In this document: piece after piece, positions 1 to 7,680 of the stretch
Numbering within the stretch: the stretch's first letter is position 1
Layout: every line of letters begins with the position of its first letter
DNA from: JAITWN01 sp964437335
GTDB lineage: Bacteria; Pseudomonadota; Gammaproteobacteria; SZUA-140
Direction of reading: 5' to 3'
Assembly: GCA_964437335.1 (NCBI GenBank)
Contig: CAYTGL010000011.1
Coordinates: 1 to 64,000, forward strand
Length of the DNA: 64,000 nucleotides
Program-made: the position numbers and the translations under genes
Notes under the pieces: generated by a model
Databases searched by the model: none
The model's input: only the letters and a program-made list of their open reading frames with translations
What the model was told of the DNA's origin: nothing

Positions 1-961
1 GTTCACTCTCAAGGAACGACTCGACAAGCAGCACCACGACGGCGGCTGTCAGGTGAAGTCCGAATCGAGCCAAGTGCGGCGATACATCATGACGACCGCT
101 GCCCTGTCCATGTCCAGCTTTCTTGTTGCCTACAGTTGGAACGCCGCTTTCGAGCAGCGTCCGGAGGGATGTGAGTTGCTGCTGGGTGAAGGTCGGGATC
201 AGATTGTTTACCAAGCAAACCTCAATCAACGACTTGGCCGTGTCGGTCGGCCTATAGTTCCAGCCCTTCAAGTCGGCGACGATCTTCATTGTGCTTTCAA
301 ACGCCTTGAGGCAGTCAACAAGACATTCTCCTAGGCGACCGTGCCGATAGTGTTCAAGGGCCTTCAGAAATTCCTCATTGGCTCCCATGAACCGTTGGTC
401 GCTAAGGAGGGTAAGGGCTGGGGAAATCGCCTCCGCATGGAGAACCGAGTTTGTCGCCACGATGATCTGGCCTGATTGGTATTTGTAGCCGATACTGTGT
501 TCAAGAAACCGCCGATTGATCTCCGTAGCGACCGTGCTGGAGTTGCAGCCCTGATCGAGAAGTCGGTTTCGTTCGGCCTTTTCGATCAACTTCATGACGA
601 TCAGCACTGCATCTAGGACTTGCTCAGTTTCGCAGTTTTCGAAGAATGCCGTGAACTCGTCACATAAGTCCTGAGTTTGCGTGTCGTTCATCGACCAAGC
701 ACGCCTTCGAACTTCGATCAGCTTTCCCCGGCCAAGCTCACGGCGCAACACAAGACACGCCTCAGCAAAAACGTCTTCGCCCTCAATGCCGAGAATCCTG
801 TACCCTGGAACCGTCCGGTCGCAGATGAGTTGCCGAGCATCATCAAGTGCGTGGAGAAGTTGAATTCGCAATTGATGCGGAATCTCGTCATAGCGGAATA
901 CATCAGGCGAATTCTGCTCCGACGCACGCTTCTTTCTCGAAAAAAGATCAAATACGGCCAT
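1..961 (-). CDS. AbiJ-NTD4/DUF7014-type abortive-infection protein, C-terminus cut by window edge
   Basis: The frame opens with ATG at 961-959, seven bases after a GGAGG ribosome site, and stays open for 320 codons to the left edge, so the stop lies outside the window. The N-terminal ~110 residues (start MAVFDLFSRKKR, then DVFRYDEIPHQLRIQLLHAL) resemble the AbiJ N-terminal domain type 4. The second half, with YRHGRLGECLVDCLKAFEST, GWNYRP, LESGVPTVGNK and GHGQG, resembles the DUF7014-like C-terminal domain usually attached to it. Family knowledge: AbiJ-type proteins are linked to phage abortive infection, and the C-terminal half resembles HEPN-like helical domains; whether this protein cuts RNA is inference. 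It is the leftmost gene of the defence cluster. A small frame just upstream overlaps its start by 14 bases. Confidence 0.72.
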   Translation of the reverse strand, partial: MAVFDLFSRKKRASEQNSPDVFRYDEIPHQLRIQLLHALDDARQLICDRTVPGYRILGIEGEDVFAEACLVLRRELGRGKLIEVRRRAWSMNDTQTQDLCDEFTAFFENCETEQVLDAVLIVMKLIEKAERNRLLDQGCNSSTVATEINRRFLEHSIGYKYQSGQIIVATNSVLHAEAISPALTLLSDQRFMGANEEFLKALEHYRHGRLGECLVDCLKAFESTMKIVADLKGWNYRPTDTAKSLIEVCLVNNLIPTFTQQQLTSLRTLLESGVPTVGNKKAGHGQGSGRHDVSPHLARFGLHLTAAVVVLLVESFLESE

Positions 962-1097
962 TGGCTTCCTCCGTGAGTTCGGCGTTTATCACCATGAGGC
1001 GTTTATCGGCTTTCCCATACAGACTTGAAAAGTTGCCAGCGAAATGCATTCCTTTGGGGTGGTACCAGCCTGTGCAACGTGGAAGGCGTCTAATCAA
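948..1097 (-). CDS. possible small protein overlapping the AbiJ-type gene start
   Basis: A minus-strand frame without ATG near its beginning reads from a TTG at 1097 (alternatively GTG at 1106) to TGA at 950-948, giving about 49 residues that include RCTGWYHPKGMHFAGNF and end in ELTEEANGRI. The stop lies 14 bases inside the AbiJ-type gene, the kind of overlap seen between co-translated genes. Upstream the same frame is open back to a TAG near 1171. I do not recognise a family and no convincing ribosome site precedes the TTG, so it may be the tail of a decayed gene. The bases from about 1107 to 1262 hold nothing else I can support. Confidence 0.28.
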   Translation of the reverse strand: MIRRLPRCTGWYHPKGMHFAGNFSSLYGKADKRLMVINAELTEEANGRI

Positions 1098-1262
1098 AGT
1101 CCGCACACAATCACCGATGAATGTGGAGATTTCTGAGAGCAGGCACCTATTGATCCGTCCACTCTTCTAGGATTCGCTCATTCTCGGAAAGACACCGACC
1201 TCTCCTGCGATTACTGCTTGTCCCCAATGGACAGTGTTCTGTTGTCGTTGGTTCATTCCCCG

Positions 1263-1595
1263 CTACCCCTGCCTCTTGATCTCGGCCAACTTCGCCACCA
1301 AATACCCAACCTCATCCCCATCAAGCTCAGCAACAGGGGCAACGCCGTGGATGTTCTTGATCAGATCATCGGAGGCACCCAGGAAAACCTTAAAAGACAA
1401 CTCACCGTCGCAGCGGCCAAGCAAGTGGCCGTCCGGCGTGATGACCATCTCGGCCAGGCTGGGAGTGGTCCATTCTTCCCCCAATAGGCAAGCCAAGATC
1501 GCTTGGAAGTGATCACTGACCTGAACCGCCCGGAGCTTGCGTGCGCAGTCCTTGCGAATTTGGTCGGGTTCACGGATGGGGGAGTCGTTGGTCAT
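1263..1595 (-). CDS. small hypothetical protein paired with PIN_8 gene
   Basis: This is a 110-residue protein with an ATG start at 1595, only six bases after the stop of the PIN_8-like gene at 1602-2879 on the same strand, so the two are almost surely one transcript. The protein is acidic to neutral without membrane segments or cysteine motifs. Residues 30-60 (FQAILACLLGEEW, then AEMVITPDGHLLGRCDGEL) and the end (DEVGYLVAKLAEIKRQG) look like a folded domain, but I recognise no family. The position just downstream of a putative toxin-like nuclease makes a partner or inhibitor role possible; that is inference from spacing only. Confidence 0.6.
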   Translation of the reverse strand: MTNDSPIREPDQIRKDCARKLRAVQVSDHFQAILACLLGEEWTTPSLAEMVITPDGHLLGRCDGELSFKVFLGASDDLIKNIHGVAPVAELDGDEVGYLVAKLAEIKRQG

Positions 1596-1601
1596 TGCTA
1601 C

Positions 1602-2879
1602 CTATTCGCTTGCCGGTTCTTGGTGACGGCGAAGCAGTTCTTCCAGGTTCGTTTTGATTTTTCGCAGATTGGGAAGCGACGTGTAGGGGATTAACTCCTC
1701 ATCGACGTACTCTAACCATCCCGGCAGCTTATATTCGCTGCGTTCATCCCAGGTTTTACACGAGCGACACACCTCAAGGAGCTTGCCGATGGCCGTGGTC
1801 AACTCCAATCGGACCTTTTGCACGCCCGGCGATAGCGTCAGGTGAACCGACTTCATAAAGGCATCGGCGGTCTTTCTGCCGACCAATCGGTTGTAGAGCG
1901 TAAGCGCCTTAAGGTACTCTTCCGATTCCTCACCTAATTCATCGAGTCTTGCCGATGCTTCCTCGATCTCGTTGTCCGTGGGCAAAGAAATGTCCTCGAA
2001 CCCACGCTCAAACGTCAGCAGCCGGTCCCGGAGATTTGCCTCACGGAGTTCCAGAATCGAATGTGGATCAATATTCATGGTGAGATGCTGATCGGCGTAC
2101 CGCAAGAAGCCCTCGGAACTGTAGAGGTAGCATCGTTGGCCGGTCGCCTGGAAAAACTCCTTAAGCAATTCGGGCCTCGGCCCAATAGTGCGGTCGTCTT
2201 GAATCAACCACCAGTCCTCTTTGGCATCATCCGTGACCAAGATAGCTGACCTCTTGTCGGCTTTGCATTTCTCGATCAATTCCTTCCAGATCACGAGGTC
2301 GCCAAAAGCGTCGTTGCCCGGTTTCTCCTTCTCGTCCTTGTATCCAGGTGGAATTTTCGACTTATACCGATCTCTCCCCTCGTTGAAGATCGTTGCAAGC
2401 TCTTTGTCTGTGAATCCTTTTCCGATACAAGCGGAGAAGAGAGTGTCGAGTTGATCTCGAATACTGTCGTTTTCTGAACCAGCGCCTGCTGACTCAGATG
2501 CTCTGTCGAAAGCGGCGATGATCTCATCTGAAATTGAATCGTACCGCTTCAATAAGTCCTCTTCGAGAAACGGCGGCTGAGAACGGGCGTGAATCTGCGA
2601 ACGAATCGAGAGCAAAGTCTTCTTCGCTTCGGTGTAGCCCTTGGCGACCTTAACAAGTACCCCCAAGCGATTGCGTTGGTACTCAAGGCCAGCTTGGTGC
2701 GAAAGCCAAACCCGGTCTTTCGACATCCCCATGACTGCAAGAACAGTCTGAGCGGTTCGGTCGGAGTAGAAGTACAAGTTGAGCAGAGAGCTTGCATCAA
2801 AGGTGATGATGCTCTCCGTCCACATCGCTTCGAACTCTGCTTGGGACGGTCGATAATATTCGCTGAACGCTTCTTTCAC
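1602..2879 (-). CDS. PIN_8 (DUF4935)-like ribonuclease-fold protein
   Basis: This is a 425-residue protein starting at GTG 2879; the start is kept because family members usually have the YYRPSQAEFEAMW stretch before the first catalytic strand. PIN-fold signatures are visible: IITFDASSLLNLYFYSD (first Asp), LSHQAGLEYQRNR (Glu), GDLVIWKEL, and AILVTDDAKEDWW near residue 220. The C-terminal 170 residues are helical and unrecognised. PIN domains are metal-dependent RNA nucleases, often toxins or abortive-infection effectors. The call to this subfamily comes from the conserved block order; its RNA target is unknown. A 110-residue gene follows after six bases. A second member of the same subfamily lies at 37071-38354. 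Confidence 0.75.
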   Translation of the reverse strand: MKEAFSEYYRPSQAEFEAMWTESIITFDASSLLNLYFYSDRTAQTVLAVMGMSKDRVWLSHQAGLEYQRNRLGVLVKVAKGYTEAKKTLLSIRSQIHARSQPPFLEEDLLKRYDSISDEIIAAFDRASESAGAGSENDSIRDQLDTLFSACIGKGFTDKELATIFNEGRDRYKSKIPPGYKDEKEKPGNDAFGDLVIWKELIEKCKADKRSAILVTDDAKEDWWLIQDDRTIGPRPELLKEFFQATGQRCYLYSSEGFLRYADQHLTMNIDPHSILELREANLRDRLLTFERGFEDISLPTDNEIEEASARLDELGEESEEYLKALTLYNRLVGRKTADAFMKSVHLTLSPGVQKVRLELTTAIGKLLEVCRSCKTWDERSEYKLPGWLEYVDEELIPYTSLPNLRKIKTNLEELLRRHQEPASE

Positions 2880-3559
2880 GATTCACGCACCCGCAATAGC
2901 CAACAGAAGATCGCCGCCGTAACTCACTTCCCGCTCCATACCTTTTGCATCTTCTTTAGCTCCCCGGTTCCTGCCTGGCCAAGCATAAAGATTCCGGTGA
3001 ACTCGACTTGGCAGCCAACACGTTACTTCGAGTTGCCCTGCTTGTTGAACTGCTAGGTGGTCGCTATCTCGAACGGCCAGACTTGGGTGCCAAATCATCC
3101 CATGCAGTCACCGCTTGGTCCAGAGTTTCTTGCGTGTTTTGCGGCAAGAGAGGGTCGCCTCCTTGGATGCCCTGCTCTTTGAAGGGGTATTGCTGGCGTT
3201 ACGGCTGTTTCAATCAGTCCCCGTTGGTCCTCAGGCACCAAGATCATGACTCAACGCCTGGCGTGGCCCCGTGAACGCAGCGAAATGCCTGCCCAACCTG
3301 TTCCAAAGTTTCAATTCCAGAAACTCGTTCCAAAAGAGCTTCGGAGAAAAGTGGCTACTGAGGGATGCTTGGCAGCATGGACGGTCCTTCTTCTTGATGG
3401 ACTTCGAGTGGCACGGTGTCCCTGGCGGGAGCAAACGGTGAAATTCGCCGATTGGCACTGACGCCGCCTGGGGTTGCTAATGGCTTACAACTTGCCAAGA
3501 ATGACGGCAAGCAATTGCAGCACTTTAGGAGATAAACCTCGCACGATCTGGAGTCTCAG
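2880..3559. other. intergenic stretch with possible gene relic
   Basis: These 680 bases separate the divergent PIN_8 and GHKL genes. No complete gene with a believable start is visible. On the minus strand, a frame ending with TGA at about 2926-2928 translates to a protein-like tail (VGCQVEFTGIFMLGQAG, then ELKKMQKVWSGK) that runs into a stop about 45 codons upstream. It may be the C-terminal remnant of a lost gene. The right part should hold the promoter of the GHKL gene; I could not pick a clear -35/-10 pair. Confidence 0.35.
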
Positions 3560-5485
3560 ATGGCCGGGCAGCACAATCTTTTTGGCGATTCATTCCACTT
3601 CAACGAACGCTTTCTCCAAGACCATGCAGGCCAAATCGTCTCCGACCCCAGGATTGCGGTGATTGAGCTGATTGCCAATGCTTACGACGCAGGCGCACAG
3701 AACGTCGCTATAAAGTGGCCTGATGAACCTGGCGGCCTTTTTTCAGTTACAGATGACGGCGTGGGACTGACCAGAAAGCAATTCGAGCATCGCTGGACGT
3801 TTTTCAACTACAATCGTATGGAAGAACAAGGGGCAGATGTCACCTTCCCACCGGGAGTCCGGGGCATTCGTCGAATTGCTTTTGGGCAAAGCGGAAAGGG
3901 CCGATATGCACCGTTCTGTTTTGCCCGCCGTTACACCGTCGAATCTCGGAAAGAGGGTGCTTCGTTCAAGGCCACCGTGTCATTGACGGAAGGCGGATCG
4001 GCACCGTTCGTCCTAGACGACATTCAAGAAGGCAAAAAAAAAGGGCACGGCACAACCATATCGGTCAACATTCACAATGCCACCCGCCTCTTGGCAGTCG
4101 ATGATATTCGCAATCTGATCGGCAGCAAGTTCCTTGTAGATCCTTCGATTTCACTCGTTGTTAACGATACGACGGTCGAACTGCTGGATCTTTCCGGTGT
4201 TGATTCTGAAGATCTGACGATTGACCCTTATGGTGGAGTTGTTATCCACTTCATCGATGCTGAGAAGCATAGCAGGGTTGCCAAGCTCAACGGAATTGCT
4301 TGGTGGGTCAACCGTAAGATGGTCGGTGAGCCGACATGGAATCGTTTTGGAGGTGACGGAGTTTATCTTGATAAGCGCAAAGGTACAGGTCGTCGTTTTA
4401 GTATCATCGTCGAGGCAGACTTCCTGAAGCCCGAAGTTAACAGCACTTGGCAAAGCTTCCATGCCAGCCGAAAGGTCTTGGAGGTCCAGGAGGCTGTTCA
4501 CGCCTACATTGAAAAGCGTTTACACGATGCGATGGCGGACGTGCGACGGGAACGGAAACTTGCAGTGCTAAGAGAGAGCCAAGACACGATCAGAGAATTG
4601 CCGAGGATCTCTAAGAAGGTTGTTACGCAGTTCATTGACCAGGTTCAGGAGCAATGTCCAACGCTTTCAGAACAGGACTTGAGCCGAACCGTCCACATCT
4701 TGTCGTGTCTTGAACAAAGCCGTGATGGTTACGATTTGCTGCACCAGCTTGAGAAGTGTTCGCCGGGTGATCTGGACACATGGAATCGCTTGATGAAGCA
4801 ATGGACGGCAACTAGCGCCGAAATTGTCTTGAGTGAACTCCATCGTCGCCTGCGACTGATCGAAAGTATGCGAGCATTAGTTGACAATCCTAAGGCAGAT
4901 GAACTGCACGAGTTGCATCCTTTGTTCGAGCGAGGCTTATGGATATTTGGACCGGAGTTTGAAGCCGTCGATTTTCGCTCGAATCGTGGCTTGACTGAGA
5001 TCATCAGGCGGTTTCTTGGTCCGTCCGAATATAAGTCTTCAACTGAGCGACCAGACTTAGTAGCCCTCCCTGACCGTTCTATCGGGACCTATTCAGCCGA
5101 TGCCTACAAGGATGGTGAGGTGTGCGGAGTGCGAAAAGTGCTGATTATCGAATTGAAGAAAGGAGGCTTTCGGGTGAAGCAACAGGAAATGGATCAGGCA
5201 CGAGACTATGCCAAGGCAATTAACATGTCTGGCAAAGTTAACCGCTCGACAATACTAGAAGCCTTTGTGCTCGGCGAGACGCTTGAGGAGTCGCTCGAAC
5301 CGGCGACTCAAGGGAATATCACAGTGACTCCTATGGTCTACGACGTCGTGCTGCGAAAAGCTGAGACACGGACGTTCAACTTGCAGAAGAAACTAAAGGC
5401 AGTTGAGCCTCCTTTGCCTTTGGACAAGGAGATGGAAGACGTCATTTCGGATGAGAGTTCGCTATTTGATGACAGACGAGAATGA
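3560..5485 (+). CDS. GHKL ATPase fused to PD-(D/E)XK nuclease domain
   Basis: This is a 641-residue protein with an ATG start and GGAG seven bases upstream. The N-terminal half is a GHKL (Hsp90/MutL/MORC-type) ATP-binding domain: the N box ELIANAYDAGA carries E36, N40 and D43, the DDGVGL motif sits at 65-70, and a glycine-rich lid region GIRRIAFGQSGKGR follows. The middle is helical. The C-terminal part has a PD-(D/E)XK signature, RPDLVAL at 497-503 with the ELKK core at 531-534 and a following QARDYAKA helix. The architecture suggests an ATP-gated DNA nuclease; its role in phage defence is inferred from the island setting. It is followed by a small gene on the same strand and is convergent with the BREX operon. 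No catalytic residue appears to be missing. Confidence 0.78.
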   Translation: MAGQHNLFGDSFHFNERFLQDHAGQIVSDPRIAVIELIANAYDAGAQNVAIKWPDEPGGLFSVTDDGVGLTRKQFEHRWTFFNYNRMEEQGADVTFPPGVRGIRRIAFGQSGKGRYAPFCFARRYTVESRKEGASFKATVSLTEGGSAPFVLDDIQEGKKKGHGTTISVNIHNATRLLAVDDIRNLIGSKFLVDPSISLVVNDTTVELLDLSGVDSEDLTIDPYGGVVIHFIDAEKHSRVAKLNGIAWWVNRKMVGEPTWNRFGGDGVYLDKRKGTGRRFSIIVEADFLKPEVNSTWQSFHASRKVLEVQEAVHAYIEKRLHDAMADVRRERKLAVLRESQDTIRELPRISKKVVTQFIDQVQEQCPTLSEQDLSRTVHILSCLEQSRDGYDLLHQLEKCSPGDLDTWNRLMKQWTATSAEIVLSELHRRLRLIESMRALVDNPKADELHELHPLFERGLWIFGPEFEAVDFRSNRGLTEIIRRFLGPSEYKSSTERPDLVALPDRSIGTYSADAYKDGEVCGVRKVLIIELKKGGFRVKQQEMDQARDYAKAINMSGKVNRSTILEAFVLGETLEESLEPATQGNITVTPMVYDVVLRKAETRTFNLQKKLKAVEPPLPLDKEMEDVISDESSLFDDRRE

Positions 5486-5654
5486 ACCTATCGAAAGCAC
5501 CGAGCTATGCCCCAATGGAGACCTCGCCGCTTGAAACAGAAGCAACGGCCCGAAGTAATCGAGGATGAACGTCGGCCACCGTTCCCCGAATCCGTTCGAT
5601 GCCGTTTGCACCTTGCTAGACCATCTAACATTCTCAGCAACAGGAGACACGATC

Positions 5655-5945
5655 ATGAGACAAAAGTTCGACAAAGTTGAAACCTGCGACTGCGAAGATA
5701 ACCAAAAGGAAGACCGGCGAATTCTTGAGATCGAAGCTGGGGCGAACAACAGTGAGTTACAGGTTACAGAGCTGCGAGGCCCAATTCGAGAAGGCCCCGA
5801 ACGAGTGAGTAAAGGACAGGTTACCACTCAGTTTGGACGATCATTCGACGAACTTTTACAACTCGGACCCGGCCTACACAGCATCTGCAATTGTCGAACG
5901 ATGGGGGGGCCAAAAGGCGCAATCTTCAAACCTAGCAAAAAATGA
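5655..5945 (+). CDS. small hypothetical protein downstream of GHKL-nuclease
   Basis: This 96-residue frame begins at ATG 5655 with a good ribosome site (AGGAG eight bases upstream) and ends at 5945. The sequence is hydrophilic and rich in Glu and Asp near the start (CDCEDNQKEDRR), with a short cysteine pair later (CNC). No family is recognised. It lies about 170 bases after the GHKL-nuclease gene on the same strand and ends 40 bases before the tail of the DUF4062-type gene on the other strand. It may be a partner of the nuclease, but its weak protein character means it could also be chance; the ribosome site is the main support. Confidence 0.45.
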   Translation: MRQKFDKVETCDCEDNQKEDRRILEIEAGANNSELQVTELRGPIREGPERVSKGQVTTQFGRSFDELLQLGPGLHSICNCRTMGGPKGAIFKPSKK

Positions 5946-5985
5946 TGGGGCTCCGTGCTTGACTCTCGAATGTCACGGTGCATCC

Positions 5986-7659
5986 CTAGGATGCTTCTAA
6001 CTTGCAATCTCCCTCCACTTCGATTATTGCGGGTTCGACGTTCGAAGCCACTTTCCCTCTCCGGCCTCGGAATCGCACATGGACGTTCCCATCCTTGATT
6101 GGCCCAAGATCTAGGTCGAGAATTCTCTCAACGGCACCCCCGGCTTTCAGGAAGTAGATCGAAGCAAGACGTGCCAATTGGAGGAACTTCTCGGGATCAT
6201 CCGGTACACTGCGGTAGATGGCCTGCACGATACAATGTTCAATCGAAACGGGATTACTTGTCCCTCGAATGTGCGACTCCAGCATTAGCTGGTGGATTTG
6301 ATCATGTGAGACCGGTCTGTCGTCTGTAATGGGTGGTGGATCATTCAAAAGAATCCGCCCTGCTCGAAGTCGAGCAAAGTCTTCTGGCTTGTATGTCTTT
6401 CCTTCTGATCGCCAGCTAAAGTCCATCATGCCTCCGCCGTACTCTATGTCTTCTGGAATAAGTGTAATGGTCCACGTTTGCTGACCGCCCTGTGAGACGG
6501 ACTGGACACTTTTCACAGTGACCAAGAATCCGTCATTTCTGTGTGCGAATGAAATCGGACGGGAGCGTCCATATCGCTGGGGTTGCAGCCCGCCGAGATG
6601 GGCATCCTCTTCGGCTGTATTTGAGTGAATCTCGACGACCCACTCTCCGTCACCAATCTGACGCACTTTGTCTGTGTCGTAGAACTGCGTATCGAGAAGC
6701 GCCCAGGACCCAGAATCGGTGATTACAAGTGCAGATTCGACCGTTTGCGAAGCCTCGGCGGTCTGCGGAGTTGGAGTTTGATGCGTCAATGGGTGCGTTG
6801 TGGACTCTGGGAAATACTCCGTTATAGGAGGTGATTCAGCAATGATCGAACGTACTATCGCAGTCAGGTGATGAGCGATCTTTGCGGACAGTTCATCAAC
6901 GGACTTGTATCCATCCGTAAGGCCGTGTTGTTGAATCTCTTTCTTGAATTCTCTGACCGCCTTCAGTTGGTCTGGATCAACGCTTCCAACTGCCTCCCGA
7001 CCTTCGTAGAAATAGACGACAACATACTTGCAGCCCCTCATGAACTCTCTGATTTCCTCAAATGTTCCAGAAAGATCTTTTCCGGTGGGGCTGCCAGCCC
7101 TTGTGCGAAACACAGCGATCAGACAGTCGGACTTCGGGATTAATTCCTCATTTATCATTCCCTGTGGTCGTCCTCGAAGTCCAGGGGTGGCGTGAGTTTC
7201 CCACTTTACAGGTTCCAGCATTATGTGGTTGTCGGCGTTATGGGCAGCGTTCCACCGGAGGATGCTGTCTGTGATTGCTTGTCGCTCTTTGGTCGCATCA
7301 CCCGGCGAACCGATCATTACCCCAATTCTGCGATACATCGATTGTCCACCTTTTGTCGTGAACTCCACATGGTCAACGATTGATCGGGCGGCATTCTGGC
7401 CTGCTGCTGTGATCCACAGACTGAGTGAAGTCGATGATCGTAGTTTGCCGATAAGCCCCAGCTGGTTTAGGCGAGACACCAGACCTTCAAGCTCTTCGTA
7501 GGTCAACTGCAACTCGGAGATGGCTCGTGCATGTGTAGTCTTCGTCTCTTCGGGCGTCGTCCAGTGTCGGTCTAGTCCGATCATGCCCGACTGGTCTGGG
7601 GATGTGCAGTGTTTGTCGAGATACCGAAGAAGCGACAACTCAACAGCGGTCAGTTTCAT
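5986..7659 (-). CDS. DUF4062-type putative defence effector, last gene of BREX operon
   Basis: This is a 557-residue protein with an ATG start and AAAGGTG eight bases upstream, beginning 21 bases after the brxL stop, so it belongs to the BREX transcript. Residues 1-95 look like a winged-helix domain (two LxxLxxLGLI-type helices). Residues 110-225 form a Rossmann-like domain of the DUF4062 kind: GVMIGSPGDATKERQAI at 113-129, a polar loop, SDCLIAVFRTRAGSPTG at 177-193, then TFEEIREF and YVVVYFYEG. The remaining ~300 residues are unrecognised. Family knowledge: DUF4062 domains occur as signal-sensing or TIR/nucleosidase-like parts of immune proteins; an enzymatic activity here is inference. It is not part of the canonical BREX type 1 gene set. 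Confidence 0.65.
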   Translation of the reverse strand: MKLTAVELSLLRYLDKHCTSPDQSGMIGLDRHWTTPEETKTTHARAISELQLTYEELEGLVSRLNQLGLIGKLRSSTSLSLWITAAGQNAARSIVDHVEFTTKGGQSMYRRIGVMIGSPGDATKERQAITDSILRWNAAHNADNHIMLEPVKWETHATPGLRGRPQGMINEELIPKSDCLIAVFRTRAGSPTGKDLSGTFEEIREFMRGCKYVVVYFYEGREAVGSVDPDQLKAVREFKKEIQQHGLTDGYKSVDELSAKIAHHLTAIVRSIIAESPPITEYFPESTTHPLTHQTPTPQTAEASQTVESALVITDSGSWALLDTQFYDTDKVRQIGDGEWVVEIHSNTAEEDAHLGGLQPQRYGRSRPISFAHRNDGFLVTVKSVQSVSQGGQQTWTITLIPEDIEYGGGMMDFSWRSEGKTYKPEDFARLRAGRILLNDPPPITDDRPVSHDQIHQLMLESHIRGTSNPVSIEHCIVQAIYRSVPDDPEKFLQLARLASIYFLKAGGAVERILDLDLGPIKDGNVHVRFRGRRGKVASNVEPAIIEVEGDCKLEAS

Positions 7660-7680
7660 GGACTGTCACCTTTCTTCGGC

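Noticed and set aside
1..60. Left attachment site at the window start
   Set aside because: No similarity to the ssrA 3' end is visible here and the AbiJ-type gene continues over the edge.
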